A DNA stretch of 64,000 nt from Chitinophaga pinensis (GCA_945907065.1 CAMDSC010000009.1:16999-80998), one strand, 5' to 3'; shown: positions 35,919 to 46,017, counted from the first letter of the stretch. Numbers and translations are program-made. The notes: generated by a model from the letters alone, not told the origin.

Positions 35919-36931
35919 AAAACTCCTTCGAATTGGTTTAATAATCGTACATCATTTTCAAAGAAAAGTCTTAAATCTTTAATTCCGTATTTAAGCATGG
36001 CTATTCGTTCTATTCCCATTCCAAAAGCATAACCGGAATAATTTTCTGTATCGATTCCACAATTTTTTAATACGTTTTCATCCACCATTCCACAGCCTAA
36101 TATTTCAAGCCATCCTGTTCCTTTGGTTAGCCTGATGTCTTCCTCTGAGCCGATTCCTAAATAGATGTCCATTTCGGCGGATGGCTCGGTGAAGGGAAAA
36201 TAGGATGGGCGAAATCTTACTTCTGTCCCTTTACCAAAAAATTCCTCTACAAACTGAAATAAGGTAAGTTTTAAATCGGCAAACGAAACATTTTTGTTAA
36301 TGTACAAACCCTCAACTTGGTGAAAAAAACAATTGGCTCTGGCAGAAACTGCTTCATTTCTATACACTCTTCCCGGTGAAATAGTTCGGATTGGTGGCTT
36401 TTGATTTTGCATTACTCTCACCTGAACCGATGAAGTGTGGGTTCGCAAAGCCATTTCTTTTTCTACAAAAAACGTATCCTGCATATCTCTGGCTGGATGA
36501 TTTTCTGGAAAATTTAGTGCTGAAAAGTTGTGCCAATCATCTTCTATTTCAGGGCCTTCGCTTATTATAAAGCCCATTCTATTGAAAATACTTACTATTT
36601 GATTTTGAACAATGCTTAATGGATGACGACTTCCTAATGTCATTAAATCTCCCGGTAAGGAAAAATCTATACTATTATCTTTTCCCTTTTTTTCAGAGTT
36701 TAATTCCTGATTGAATTGGCTAAATTTTTCTTCGAGTTCTGTTTTTAGATGATTTACCAATTGGCCTAAGATTTTTTTTTCTTCAGGATTAACTTTTTTA
36801 AAATCTTCAAAAACATCATTCAGCTTTCCTTTTTTAGACAGAAACTCCAAACGAAATTTTTCCAGGTTTTCTTTAGATTTTATTTCAAATTTTTTTGCTT
36901 CGCTTTTTAGCTTTTCAATTTGTTCTCTCAT
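35915..36931 (-). CDS. pheS: phenylalanine-tRNA ligase alpha subunit
   Basis: PheS forms the catalytic half of the alpha2-beta2 phenylalanyl-tRNA synthetase. The longest frame begins with TTG at 36961. The ATG at 36931 (MREQIEKLKSEAK) matches the usual start and gives 338 residues. Coiled-coil residues 1-85 bind tRNA; class II motif 2 is near GRVYRNEAVSARANCFFHQVEG, followed by FRPSYFPFTEPSAEMDIY, and motif 3 is GMGIERIAMLKYGI. pheT is not adjacent. Confidence 0.95.
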   Translation of the reverse strand: MREQIEKLKSEAKKFEIKSKENLEKFRLEFLSKKGKLNDVFEDFKKVNPEEKKILGQLVNHLKTELEEKFSQFNQELNSEKKGKDNSIDFSLPGDLMTLGSRHPLSIVQNQIVSIFNRMGFIISEGPEIEDDWHNFSALNFPENHPARDMQDTFFVEKEMALRTHTSSVQVRVMQNQKPPIRTISPGRVYRNEAVSARANCFFHQVEGLYINKNVSFADLKLTLFQFVEEFFGKGTEVRFRPSYFPFTEPSAEMDIYLGIGSEEDIRLTKGTGWLEILGCGMVDENVLKNCGIDTENYSGYAFGMGIERIAMLKYGIKDLRLFFENDVRLLNQFEGVF

Positions 36932-37296
36932 TTGTGATTTCAAAATTAATTCATTTGTCAAAATTTGATGACATTGATTTTAACAGCCGTAAGGAAAAAG
37001 AAAAATTATTATAATATTATTTCTTTCTTATTAGCTCTGTTAATTTGTGGATTTATATATTTTGCTTAGTAGTTATTAGGCGTTTATTAACACAGTTAAA
37101 TTATATAAGATATTTATTTTAAAGTAATTAACAATTGTAAGTTTTTAAAAATAATGTTGTAATAACACTCAATTGTTAATTACTATTTGTTTATATCCGA
37201 CGCCATATTTGGGTATTTATTTTAATTACTTTTTATTTTTACTTTTTATTGGAAGCTTTTTGTTATTAAGTAAGGTTAATATTTGGGTTAGTAACA
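36932..37296. other. AT-rich intergenic region with a 15-bp inverted repeat
   Basis: A gap of about 365 bases between pheS and the Ig-like lipoprotein gene, with no convincing open frame. A perfect 15-bp inverted repeat (AGTAATTAACAATTG at 37123-37137, its complement at 37170-37184) is separated by 32 bases. It may serve as a weak terminator for the mnmG operon or an operator upstream of pheS. A clear T-tract is lacking. Confidence 0.55.
37123..37184. repeat. 15-bp perfect inverted repeat
   Basis: Arms 37123-37137 and 37170-37184 (AGTAATTAACAATTG and its reverse complement) with a 32-base loop, midway between pheS and the upstream operon's last gene. Perfect pairing over 15 bases is above what AT-richness alone commonly gives. 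Confidence 0.5.
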
Positions 37297-38844
37297 CTAA
37301 TCCATGTAGATTTCAACACCGTTTGTATCCCAATTAGGTTTTATGGTAATAAAGTTTTTTAAAAGCACTATTGGTTCAGGAAATATTTTTAGATCATAAT
37401 TTCCTTCGTCCCATTTGTCATTATTATTTTCATCAAACCATACTTCTAAAGTGTAATTGCCGGGTAATAAGCCTTTCATTGAATTACTTTTATTTACTGA
37501 AGTTTTTATAATATAGTCGCTAATTTCATTGGTTATTTTACAAATAACATTTCCTTTATAATTGTTAATGGAGTCTTTTATTACAAATTCATAACTGCCT
37601 GTTTTTTCATCCTCAGCTATTGTAATATTTAACGTATCCGGATTATTATCATCACCATTTATGTCTGATATTGCCCCTTGCTCAAAAATAATTTGCTTAT
37701 CTATAATTTGGTTATGGGTTAAGGATATCTTATAGGGTGTAATTATTTTTAGGTCAAACCCTTTATTGGATCCATTAACTTTAATTTTTTCAGAGTTGGT
37801 TAGCTTTACGGGAACTGTAGTATTTATAACAATCGGGTCTTTTTTACCAATAACAGATGATAGAGCGGTAAAGGATTGTCTTTCTTTCTTTCTTTTTTTT
37901 GGTTGTAAAATTGTAATTTTTTGTAATGTATCCGTATGAATACTTAATAGTATTGAGTCGTTTTCAATAAACGAATGATAAAGAATAAAACTGTCTTTTT
38001 TGTCAGTGGCAGTCAAAGGATTTTCTTTTTTATAATTTGTATTATCTATACTATATTTTATATTAGCAATATTTGAAGGAGGCTTAGACATAGTTAGACA
38101 AAATGAATAATTATCAAGGTATTTCGCATTAATTATTTTTAGCGGTTTTGGAGCCCAAAAGGAATAATTTATTAGTTTATTTTTAAACAAGGCAAGAGAA
38201 TCGGTTATAAAGATATTTTGATTAAAGTAAAGTTCTGCATTGTCTAATTTTTTGTTAGAGTTATTGTCTTTGAATATAAGTAAATCATAATTACCTGTAG
38301 CCATATTGTTAATTTTCCAAAAACCATTTCTGTCTGTAACGCTTGAATAGGTCACAAAACTTAAAGAGTTTTTCAATGATATAATCGCATTAATAACTGG
38401 TTTATTGTCTTTTATTGATAAAGCGACACCACTCGCAATTAGAGTATCTAAAAAAGAACCAGTGCTAAAGTTGTAATTGAAATTTTCTAAAATATTCCCC
38501 TCATTAATATCGGCAATACTACTTCCAAAATTTATTGAGTAAGTAGTATTGGTTTTTAAAGAATCTTTATTAAGAATAATTTCTAGTGTGTTTTTATGAG
38601 CTTTTATTTTAGGTTTATAATTAAGATTGGGAGTAATAGAAATATTTTCCAGAGGATTTTTTATTTCTATTTTTTCATCAAAGGTTAAAATTATTTTCTC
38701 TTCAGAGTAGTTTAATGCACCTGCTATGGGTTTGCATTTAATTATGATAGGTGGTTTTGTATCCTTTAAGCCGCCATCAGGAGTAACAATTTGGGCACAG
38801 GAATTAAATATTAGAAGTAAAAGTAGGTATTTTGTAGAATTCAT
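37297..38844 (-). CDS. Ig-like (Big_5) domain lipoprotein
   Basis: A 515-residue lipoprotein: signal TKYLLLLLIFNSC (Cys16) followed by the family signature CAQIVTPDGGLKDTKPP. An N-terminal bacterial Ig-like domain (Big_5, about 30-130: IILTFDEKIEIKNPLENISITP) is followed by a carboxypeptidase-regulatory-like segment (about 130-210, GFWKINNMATGNYDLLIFKDNNSNKKLD) and repeated beta domains to the C-terminus. It is the last gene of the CHU_C-ybeY-mnmG operon and starts right after the mnmG stop. It is exported to the envelope; the role is unknown. Confidence 0.82.
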   Translation of the reverse strand: MNSTKYLLLLLIFNSCAQIVTPDGGLKDTKPPIIIKCKPIAGALNYSEEKIILTFDEKIEIKNPLENISITPNLNYKPKIKAHKNTLEIILNKDSLKTNTTYSINFGSSIADINEGNILENFNYNFSTGSFLDTLIASGVALSIKDNKPVINAIISLKNSLSFVTYSSVTDRNGFWKINNMATGNYDLLIFKDNNSNKKLDNAELYFNQNIFITDSLALFKNKLINYSFWAPKPLKIINAKYLDNYSFCLTMSKPPSNIANIKYSIDNTNYKKENPLTATDKKDSFILYHSFIENDSILLSIHTDTLQKITILQPKKRKKERQSFTALSSVIGKKDPIVINTTVPVKLTNSEKIKVNGSNKGFDLKIITPYKISLTHNQIIDKQIIFEQGAISDINGDDNNPDTLNITIAEDEKTGSYEFVIKDSINNYKGNVICKITNEISDYIIKTSVNKSNSMKGLLPGNYTLEVWFDENNNDKWDEGNYDLKIFPEPIVLLKNFITIKPNWDTNGVEIYMD

Positions 38845-40707
38845 TTATCGCCCGAAATGTACTAATAGTATTGAAATATCAGCAGGAGTAACTCCGCTAA
38901 TTCTCGATGCCTGACCAATGGTTGCTGGTTTTATTTTTGATAGTTTTTCTCTTGATTCAGCGGATAAAGATTTTATTTCTTCAAAATTAAACGATTCTTT
39001 AATGGTAATATGTTCAAGCGAATTTATCTTTTTTGCCATTTCCCTTTCCTTATCAATATAGCCAGTATATTTTATAGTTATTTCCGCCTCTTCTTTTTCT
39101 TTATCTGTAAAATTTTTAAGTTCCTCGGAATAAGTATAGTTATTATTTGTTAAGTTCTCAAAAGTTACGTTCGGCCTCATCAAAATCTTGTACAGGGCTG
39201 ATTTTTCTGATAATGGTGAACTTATTAAGGATTCTAAAATTGGATTAATTTCTACTAAATCAGGCTTTGTTTTTTTACAATAATCAATAATTGACAGAAC
39301 ATTCGCTGTTTTGTTCAAAAACTTCTCATATTTCTGTTCTTCAAGTAAGCCCAGATCAAAACCAATTTTACATAAGCGCTGATCTGCATTATCCTGTCGT
39401 AAAAGGATTCTATATTCAGCTCTTGATGTAAACATTCTATAGGGCTCATCCGTTCCTTTATTGATTAAATCATCTATTAGTACACCAATATAAGCCTCAT
39501 CCCTACTTAAAACTAAAGGCTTTTTATTGACAAGATTTTGATGAGCATTAATACCAGCAATTAATCCTTGGCAAGCCGCTTCTTCATATCCTGTGGTTCC
39601 ATTTATTTGGCCAGCAAAAAAAAGGTTATTAATAATTTTTGTTTCCAAAGTGGGCTTTAATTGTGTTGGGGGAAAATAATCATACTCTATTGCATAACCC
39701 GGTCTAAACATTTTTGCATTTTCAAAACCAGGAATTTCCCTAAGTGCCCTGTATTGAATATCTTCTGGCAAGGAGGTCGAAAACCCGTTAACATAGATCT
39801 CTACTGTGTCCCAACCTTCCGGCTCAACAAATATCTGATGCCTTTCTCTTTCTGCAAAGCGATTTATTTTATCCTCAATAGACGGGCAATACCTAGGCCC
39901 AATTCCTTGTATTGAGCCATTAAACATAGGAGAATCTTGAAATCCTTCACGAAGTATATCGTGAGTTTTTGTGTTTGTGTAGGTTATGTGACAGCTTTTT
40001 TGTTTCAAAAGTTGTGACTCGGACCAAAAGGAAAATTTGGAAGGATTACTATCCCCTTTCTGTTCCTCCATTTTAGAGTAATCTAAACTTCTACCATCAA
40101 TTCTTGGAGGAGTACCGGTTTTCATTCTACCACTCTCAAAACCAAGATTAATTAAGCATGAAGTAATACCATAAGAAGCTGATTCTGAGGCACGACCTCC
40201 TCCAAAATTCTTTTTGCCAATATGAATTAGTCCATTTAAAAAAGTGCCGCTTGTAACCACAATTGCTTTTGTGCTAAAGGTAATCCCAAGAGAGGTTCTT
40301 ACCCCAATAACTCGTCCATTAATTGTTATAATTTGATCTACATTATCTTGCCAAAAATCGATATTTTTATTTTTTTCAAGCGAAAGGCGCCATTCCCAAC
40401 TAAAGAGCATTCTGTCACATTGGGCACGAGGGCTCCACATGGCAGGCCCCTTTGATCTATTCAGCATCCTAAATTGAATAGAAGTCTTGTCGGTTATTGT
40501 ACCCGTTAATCCCCCGAGCGCATCTATTTCTCTTACAATTTGACCTTTAGCAACACCACCTATTGCTGGATTGCAGCTCATTTTTGCAATAGTTTCCATA
40601 TTCATGGTAATAAGCAAAACACTCGAACCTAGTTTTGCTGCGGAATTTGCAGCTTCGCATCCTGCATGACCGGCACCTACTATAATAATATCATATTCTT
40701 TTTTCAT
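38845..40707 (-). CDS. mnmG: tRNA uridine-5-carboxymethylaminomethyl modification enzyme MnmG (GidA)
   Basis: A 620-residue FAD protein that with MnmE makes the cmnm5 modification at U34 of several tRNAs. The FAD motif is [13 protein letters not shown] near residue 10. Other landmarks are [47 protein letters not shown] and the C-terminal [30 protein letters not shown]. It overlaps the ybeY stop by one base. mnmG is a classic gene of the origin region in many bacteria, which fits the parS-like sites beside it. Confidence 0.96.
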   Translation of the reverse strand: MKKEYDIIIVGAGHAGCEAANSAAKLGSSVLLITMNMETIAKMSCNPAIGGVAKGQIVREIDALGGLTGTITDKTSIQFRMLNRSKGPAMWSPRAQCDRMLFSWEWRLSLEKNKNIDFWQDNVDQIITINGRVIGVRTSLGITFSTKAIVVTSGTFLNGLIHIGKKNFGGGRASESASYGITSCLINLGFESGRMKTGTPPRIDGRSLDYSKMEEQKGDSNPSKFSFWSESQLLKQKSCHITYTNTKTHDILREGFQDSPMFNGSIQGIGPRYCPSIEDKINRFAERERHQIFVEPEGWDTVEIYVNGFSTSLPEDIQYRALREIPGFENAKMFRPGYAIEYDYFPPTQLKPTLETKIINNLFFAGQINGTTGYEEAACQGLIAGINAHQNLVNKKPLVLSRDEAYIGVLIDDLINKGTDEPYRMFTSRAEYRILLRQDNADQRLCKIGFDLGLLEEQKYEKFLNKTANVLSIIDYCKKTKPDLVEINPILESLISSPLSEKSALYKILMRPNVTFENLTNNNYTYSEELKNFTDKEKEEAEITIKYTGYIDKEREMAKKINSLEHITIKESFNFEEIKSLSAESREKLSKIKPATIGQASRISGVTPADISILLVHFGR

Positions 40708-41123
40708 TAAGGTTTCACGTGAAACAGATTGTTTATGTATTTAGATTCTAATTTTCTCATTGTTGCCTTTTGAGCTAATGTTTTATCTTCTATGCCAAAT
40801 AGGTGTAGCATCCCGTGTATACAGACCCTGTAAAGTTCATCGTCTTCCGCAATATTCATGTTTTTAGCGTTATCCCTTACACGTTCAAGGCTAATATATA
40901 TCTCCGCATCCTTCGATCTTTCATCTCTCAAGTCAAAAGTTATAATATCTGTGTAATAGTCATGATTTAAATAGAGACGGTTGATTTTTAGTATTTCCTC
41001 ATCGGAAATTATATGCAGATATAATGATTCAATTTTCAAATCAAGCAGATCGTTTAATTGATTATAAAGAAGCTTTAAATTAGTTGTACTTATCTTAAAG
41101 GTATTTTCAATTTCAATTTGCAT
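40707..41123 (-). CDS. ybeY: endoribonuclease YbeY (rRNA maturation factor)
   Basis: A 138-residue metal-dependent RNase involved in 16S rRNA 3' processing and ribosome quality control. The metal motif is [13 protein letters not shown]. The canonical H-G-x-L-H-L-x-G-x-D-H has a third His where Lys is found here; Bacteroidota members commonly show this variant, from memory. Its last codons (FHVKP) contain a parS-like sequence. It shares one base with the upstream CHU_C gene's stop and one with mnmG. Confidence 0.92.
   Translation of the reverse strand: MQIEIENTFKISTTNLKLLYNQLNDLLDLKIESLYLHIISDEEILKINRLYLNHDYYTDIITFDLRDERSKDAEIYISLERVRDNAKNMNIAEDDELYRVCIHGMLHLFGIEDKTLAQKATMRKLESKYINNLFHVKP
40711..40726. 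promoter_or_regulatory. parS-like ParB-binding site 1 (in ybeY)
   Basis: GGTTTCACGTGAAACA matches 15 of 16 positions of the parS consensus TGTTNCACGTGAAACA, including the full 14-bp palindrome GTTTCACGTGAAAC. It overlaps the last codons of ybeY, 4 bases upstream of the mnmG start. A site this close to consensus is rarely due to chance in 64 kb. Confidence 0.8.
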
Positions 41124-42853
41124 TAGCGAATAATAAAAATTGTTCCAGTTCTAAAATAGTATTTATTCCTTTGATCATAAAATGCTGCTTTGTAAATGTA
41201 AGTGCCCTGTATTGCATACTCTCCATTTACCTTTCCGTCCCAACCGACGTCTATTAGATACGTTTCATATAGTTTTTCACCCCATCTGTTAAATATTTCA
41301 ATTAGCCCCTTTGATGGATCATAACCTTTTCCATAAATCCTAAATACATTGTTATTACTATATGGATTAATTGTTTGCGGAAAATAGAAATTCCCAACGT
41401 TGTAAATGCATTGTATGTTTGATGTAGAAATAGAAATAGTATTATAACTATTTAACTCTTCAATATTATTTATTCTGAAACACACAGAATCAGAAACTGC
41501 GTTTTCAATTGAATACTGGAGTAAAGCGATTTTAGAAGACTCCGTTTTTAGAAGGTTCCACGTGAAACGATTAGAAGAGATTTCGATTGACTGAGAAGCC
41601 ACCCCATTTTCCCAATACTTATAAGGGTTCCAGGTGAAGCCATAAAGAGCATCATTTAAATATTGCTTATTTAGGTAAATTGTTTGTCCAATGTTGGACA
41701 ATGATGTTATATTTTTACACTTATCGGCGGTTTTTATTCTGTAAGAATAGGAATGATTGTTAAAATCTGCACTTAAATCTTGAAATGAATACTCTGATAT
41801 ATTTGGAATAGAAGCTAGCTGTAAAAAAGGTTTAAAGGTTAAGTCCACATCTTGTTTTTCAATATAAAAAGAATCTATATCTGTTTTATTATCAGATTTA
41901 AAGTACCCCTTGAGTGAAGTGTTGTTTTCTATCGTTACATTGCTAAGGTAATTTATTTTAGGGTCTATAAATTTTCTAGTTTGAAAGCAAATTGTGTTCG
42001 ATGATGATGTAGCCTGTGTTATTTTATTTTCTGTTCGTATATAATAACATAAATTATCACCTAAAATTATATTAGAAATTGTGAGACTTGTGTTTGATGG
42101 TAGCAATGTGGTTAGTTTAGAAAACCCATTACTATTGCGATTTAACACCAGGTATTGATTAATCTCTGTCCAGCCAAGATAAGGAGACCAGTTTAGCGTA
42201 ATACTTTTTAAGCAAGTGTCGATTTTTCCAGATAGATAGGCTGATTGTTGCTCAGCACTGATAGGCGCAAAATAGTTACAGCTATCGTAAGTAGCAATTG
42301 CTATTTTAGATGGATTTAATTTATCAAAATTGTAAAATATGGTGAATGTGCTTTCAGTATCTAAAATTTTAACAATAGGACTCACGTAATTATATAACCA
42401 ATAACCTTTTGTGTCTATGGTAGGGTTTTTTTTCCACCCGGCAGAAAGCTTTTGTGAGGGAAAATCGAAACTTACGGAATCTAGTTCAATAAGAGATGGT
42501 TTGTTTTGGTCAATGGATTGATCTTTAGAAATAAAACTATCGATACCATTACAAGAAGTATAGGTAACAATTTTAAACCTCCAATCTGAAGTTAAATCAG
42601 GAATAAATGTTGGATATTGGTTTAGGCCAATAATTGGTATAGTGGTTTTTTTTATCCAAGGGCCATTATTTTCTGATGAATATATTTTATAGTATTTGAA
42701 AGAATTACAATTATCAAAAGGTGGATTCCAATAGAGAGTCGCTATAGATGTTTTATTGTCAAGGCATATTCGTAAAATTTCTGGACCACTATCAAGCCCC
42801 TTGCATAATTGAGATGCAACTAATAAAAAAAAGGTTAATAGCTTGGAAGTCAT
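41123..42853 (-). CDS. secreted protein with FN3-like domains and CHU_C (T9SS type B) C-terminal domain
   Basis: A 576-residue protein with a signal peptide (MTSKLLTFFLLVASQLCKG), several FN3-like beta domains (WNPP, WSPYLGW and FTWNPYKYW mark strands with the conserved Trp) and a C-terminal CHU_C domain (IEIFNRWGEKLYET...GWDGKVNGEYAIQGTYIYKA...), the sorting signal for T9SS. It is first in the operon with ybeY, mnmG and an Ig-like lipoprotein, sharing one base with ybeY. The role may be adhesion or surface scaffolding. A second parS-like site lies inside it. Confidence 0.85.
   Translation of the reverse strand: MTSKLLTFFLLVASQLCKGLDSGPEILRICLDNKTSIATLYWNPPFDNCNSFKYYKIYSSENNGPWIKKTTIPIIGLNQYPTFIPDLTSDWRFKIVTYTSCNGIDSFISKDQSIDQNKPSLIELDSVSFDFPSQKLSAGWKKNPTIDTKGYWLYNYVSPIVKILDTESTFTIFYNFDKLNPSKIAIATYDSCNYFAPISAEQQSAYLSGKIDTCLKSITLNWSPYLGWTEINQYLVLNRNSNGFSKLTTLLPSNTSLTISNIILGDNLCYYIRTENKITQATSSSNTICFQTRKFIDPKINYLSNVTIENNTSLKGYFKSDNKTDIDSFYIEKQDVDLTFKPFLQLASIPNISEYSFQDLSADFNNHSYSYRIKTADKCKNITSLSNIGQTIYLNKQYLNDALYGFTWNPYKYWENGVASQSIEISSNRFTWNLLKTESSKIALLQYSIENAVSDSVCFRINNIEELNSYNTISISTSNIQCIYNVGNFYFPQTINPYSNNNVFRIYGKGYDPSKGLIEIFNRWGEKLYETYLIDVGWDGKVNGEYAIQGTYIYKAAFYDQRNKYYFRTGTIFIIR
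41554..41569. promoter_or_regulatory. parS-like ParB-binding site 2 (in the CHU_C gene)
   Basis: GGTTCCACGTGAAACG contains the full core GTTCCACGTGAAAC of the parS consensus; only the two outermost positions differ (14 of 16). It lies 843 bp from the first site. Confidence 0.72.
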
Positions 42854-43083
42854 TTTTTATTAATAGATGCTTTAAGTTTTCTAAACGTTGTTTGGTAGGA
42901 AAAATTTTACAAAACTAATAACAAATAAAGGAAAAGATTCTTAATATTTTAAGATGCTTGATCTAATAAGACGTTAAAATATAAGCTTTATTGTCAGAAA
43001 GCAATGTAATTTACGTTTAAAAAGAATAATATTGATTAAATAAGCTAAAAGCTATTAAATTTGTGAATAGTAATATACTGTGG

Positions 43084-44214
43084 ATGAAAGATAACCTCAA
43101 TGAAAATGAAAAGAGGACAAGAAAGCGAATCGTTTTGAAACGAGATGCTTTGAAAGGCAACTCTGACAAGCCTTTGGAACATAATTCGATAAATAATTAT
43201 TCGGGTAATATCCTTAATGATACAGAAAGGCCATTTAAAACTTATGGAAATAAGGGAAATGAAGGAAAAATAAATAATCCGTCATTTTATTCGAATGGTA
43301 ATGAAAGAAAACCGTTTGACCCTAACCGACAAAGAGGAGAGGGACAAAAAAGATTTAATCCGCCGTTTAAAAAGGAGTTTGTTGAAAATCCAACAATGAA
43401 TCATCAGTTTTTTAAAAAGCATGAAAATAAAAGTGCTGAAGTTCCTGTTAGTCCTAGCATTGTAAGAAAAGATGGTGAATTAATTAGATTAAATAAATTT
43501 ATTTCCAATGCAGGTATTTGCAGTAGAAGGGAGGCTGATGAATATATTACAAAAGGTGCAATTAAAGTGAACGGGGAAGTTATAACAGAATTAGGTCATA
43601 AAATAAAAGCAAAAGATACTGTTGAATATAGAGGCAAAAGAATTTTTGAAGCAAATCATGTTTACATATTGCTAAACAAGCCGAAGGATACAATAACCAC
43701 GACAAGCGACCCTGAAAATAGACCGACAGTTATGGATTTGGTTCAGAAAGCAACGGATCAAAGAATCTTTCCAATTGGGCGTTTAGACAGAAATACAACA
43801 GGCATTATACTGATGACTAACGATGGAGATTTTGCTCAAAAATTATCACACCCATCAAGTGAAGTGAAAAAAGTCTATTATGCTATATTAGATAAGCCTC
43901 TGGAAAGAGAGCATTTTGACAAACTTGTAGATGGGGTAGAATTAGAAGACGGACCAATGAATGTTGATGAAATAGCATATGTAGACCCTAAAGACCACAC
44001 GATGATTGGTGTGGAAATACATAGCGGTAAAAATCGTGTTATTCACCGTATGTTTGAATCGTTGGGATATAAACTTAAAAAATTGGATCGTGTTGTATAT
44101 GCCGGGCTTGATAAAGGAGGCCTAAGAAGGGGAAAATGGAGATTTTTGAAATTTAATGAAATTCAAATGGTTCTAAATTCAATAAAATACTACGATGAAA
44201 GAAACACTCTATAA
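43084..44214 (+). CDS. pseudouridine synthase of the RsuA/RluB/RluE/RluF family
   Basis: A 376-residue protein from the ATG at 43084 (MKDNLNENEKRTRKR); an upstream GTG frame adds 7 residues. Residues 1-130 are hydrophilic, rich in Asn/Lys/Arg and probably disordered. An S4 RNA-binding domain follows (LNKFISNAGICSRREADEYI, about 140-190), then the synthase domain with the family motif GRLDRNTTGIILMTNDG, whose Asp is catalytic. It probably makes a pseudouridine in 23S rRNA, as RluB does. The disordered N-terminal extension is common in Bacteroidota. The next gene overlaps its end by 20 bases. Confidence 0.88.
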   Translation: MKDNLNENEKRTRKRIVLKRDALKGNSDKPLEHNSINNYSGNILNDTERPFKTYGNKGNEGKINNPSFYSNGNERKPFDPNRQRGEGQKRFNPPFKKEFVENPTMNHQFFKKHENKSAEVPVSPSIVRKDGELIRLNKFISNAGICSRREADEYITKGAIKVNGEVITELGHKIKAKDTVEYRGKRIFEANHVYILLNKPKDTITTTSDPENRPTVMDLVQKATDQRIFPIGRLDRNTTGIILMTNDGDFAQKLSHPSSEVKKVYYAILDKPLEREHFDKLVDGVELEDGPMNVDEIAYVDPKDHTMIGVEIHSGKNRVIHRMFESLGYKLKKLDRVVYAGLDKGGLRRGKWRFLKFNEIQMVLNSIKYYDERNTL

Positions 44215-45100
44215 AATTAGCGGCTTAGCACTTGTTGTAACAATTATAATATCCGGATGCAAAGAAACTCCGCCATTTATTGATTTTTCAGAAAAAATTA
44301 TTGGATTAAAAGATACCACTTATCTTGCTTCTAGCATCCCATCACCAGTAGTGAAAGCAATTTATATTGAAGATTTAACAGGAGTAAGATGTAACAATTG
44401 CCCTAAGGCAGCTAGCAATATTCATGACATTATAGTAGCCAATCCGGGCAAAGTAGTTGCATTAGGAGTTTATGCCAGTACATTAACAAATTTTATGACC
44501 CCATGGCCAGGATTTGACAATTTAAGTACAACAGTAGCAGATGATATTTTTAAGGACATCTATAAAAGTCCGGGAGCCATTCCTACCGGAGGAGTAAATA
44601 GAAAGGAATTTCCCGGAGAAGTCATTACTATAAGTTATAATAGTTGGTCTAGTTTTGCAGATATAATTAAGACAGAAGAATCGTCATTGATTATTAATGA
44701 TTCGGTTATTAGTTATGATTCAACAGCAAGAAAAGCGAGGATTATGGTAAAAGTTATTTTTACTAAAACATATACTGAAGAACTTAATCTTTCTCTTTAT
44801 TTAATGGAGAATAAAATTATTTCAAAACAAACAATGCCAGCCCCTGCAATAGTGCCCAAAGATGATTATGAACACAATCATGTTTTAAGAAAAGCAATCA
44901 CAAATTTTAGCGGCTTGCCTTTGAAAAAAAATGCATCAACTGTTGGAAATTATGAAGCAGGACGGGTTTTTGAAAAAGAATTTGAAGTAGATATTGATGC
45001 CAAATGGAAAGCCAAAAACTGTGCTTTTGTTATTATGGTAAATAGATTTGATGACACCAGTAAAGAAGTGCTTCAAGCCTCTGAACTCGATTTGCAATAG
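44195..45100 (+). CDS. Omp28-related outer-membrane lipoprotein
   Basis: A 301-residue lipoprotein with hydrophobic ISGLALVVTIIISGC (Cys22). The thioredoxin-like Omp28 domain begins IYIEDLTGVRCNNCPKAASNI with a CxxC. It is the second Omp28-type lipoprotein of the window (compare 14100). Family members sit in the outer membrane of Bacteroidota; a redox or adhesion role has been proposed but is not shown by the sequence. It overlaps the pseudouridine synthase gene by 20 bases and abuts xerD. Confidence 0.82.
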   Translation: MKETLYKISGLALVVTIIISGCKETPPFIDFSEKIIGLKDTTYLASSIPSPVVKAIYIEDLTGVRCNNCPKAASNIHDIIVANPGKVVALGVYASTLTNFMTPWPGFDNLSTTVADDIFKDIYKSPGAIPTGGVNRKEFPGEVITISYNSWSSFADIIKTEESSLIINDSVISYDSTARKARIMVKVIFTKTYTEELNLSLYLMENKIISKQTMPAPAIVPKDDYEHNHVLRKAITNFSGLPLKKNASTVGNYEAGRVFEKEFEVDIDAKWKAKNCAFVIMVNRFDDTSKEVLQASELDLQ

Positions 45101-46015
45101 ATGCAATTATCAACCTACTATAACGGTTACAAACTATACTTACAATTAGAAAAAAACCTCTCAAAAAACACAGTAGAGGCCTACTTGAGAGATATTTCTA
45201 AAGTAGAAACCTATTGCTTAGAAAAGGGCATAGAGATAAATGTTTTAAATCCTTCCGGTGAATTTTTTAACGATTTTATTAAATGGATTGTAACCTCTGG
45301 AAGTTCCTCTGCATCCCAATCGCGAATATTATCCGGCATACGGTCATTTTATGATTATTTATTGCTCGAAAAACACATTGTAACCAACCCTACAGAGCTT
45401 ATCGAATTTCCACGTTTAACACGAAAATTGCCCAATGTATTAAGCAGTGCAGAAATAGAATTAATGCTGGTACAAATAGATTTAAGCAAAGATGGAGGAT
45501 TTAGGAATAAAGTAATTTTAGAGCTTTTGTTTGCCTGTGGTTTAAGAGTTTCAGAATTGGTTAACCTTGAAAAAGGGAATATTTATTTTAAAGAAGAATT
45601 TATAATGGTAACCGGAAAAGGCAACAAACAAAGGCTGGTTCCAATAAGCAATAATGCTTTAAATTTAATACAACTTTATTTAGATATCGAAAGAAATAAA
45701 ATTGACGCAACCTCTAAAGACATGGAAATTCTTTTTTTGAATAGGAATGGAGGCCGCCTTTCAAGAGTATTTATTTTTACAATAGTGAAAGAGATGGCGG
45801 CCAGAGCCGGAATCCGAAAAAATGTTAGCCCGCATACCTTTAGGCATTCTTTTGCTACAGGCTTGGTTACAAATGGTGCCGATTTACGGGCGGTTCAAAA
45901 TATGCTTGGCCACGAAAGTATAACCACAACCGAAATATATGCTCATTTGGATAGAAAGCATTTGCAAAATGTTGTTGACCAATTTCACCCACGTTCAAAA
46001 AATAAACTTAAATAA
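45101..46015 (+). CDS. xerD: site-specific tyrosine recombinase XerD
   Basis: A 304-residue XerC/XerD-type recombinase that resolves chromosome dimers at dif. An N-terminal SAM-like core-binding domain (residues 1-90: YLQLEKNLSKNTVEAYLRD) precedes the catalytic domain. The catalytic set is Arg in FACGLRVSELVNL, Lys in GKGNKQRLVP, His and Arg in HTFRHSFAT, His in LGHESITTTE and Tyr in IYAH. It starts right after the preceding lipoprotein stop. Bacteroidota usually encode one or two Xer proteins; no dif site was recognised here. Confidence 0.93.
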   Translation: MQLSTYYNGYKLYLQLEKNLSKNTVEAYLRDISKVETYCLEKGIEINVLNPSGEFFNDFIKWIVTSGSSSASQSRILSGIRSFYDYLLLEKHIVTNPTELIEFPRLTRKLPNVLSSAEIELMLVQIDLSKDGGFRNKVILELLFACGLRVSELVNLEKGNIYFKEEFIMVTGKGNKQRLVPISNNALNLIQLYLDIERNKIDATSKDMEILFLNRNGGRLSRVFIFTIVKEMAARAGIRKNVSPHTFRHSFATGLVTNGADLRAVQNMLGHESITTTEIYAHLDRKHLQNVVDQFHPRSKNKLK

Positions 46016-46017
46016 AT

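Noticed and set aside
41626..41641. A third parS-like sequence, GGTTCCAGGTGAAGCC
   Set aside because: It matches only 12 of 16 consensus positions, breaks the CACGTG centre, and encodes the recurring FTWN protein motif, so it can be explained by coding.
42854..43083. Origin of replication in the gap next to the parS-like sites
   Set aside because: The region is AT-rich but has no cluster of TTATNCACA DnaA boxes; one near-match (TGTGGATGA) at about 43079 is not enough.
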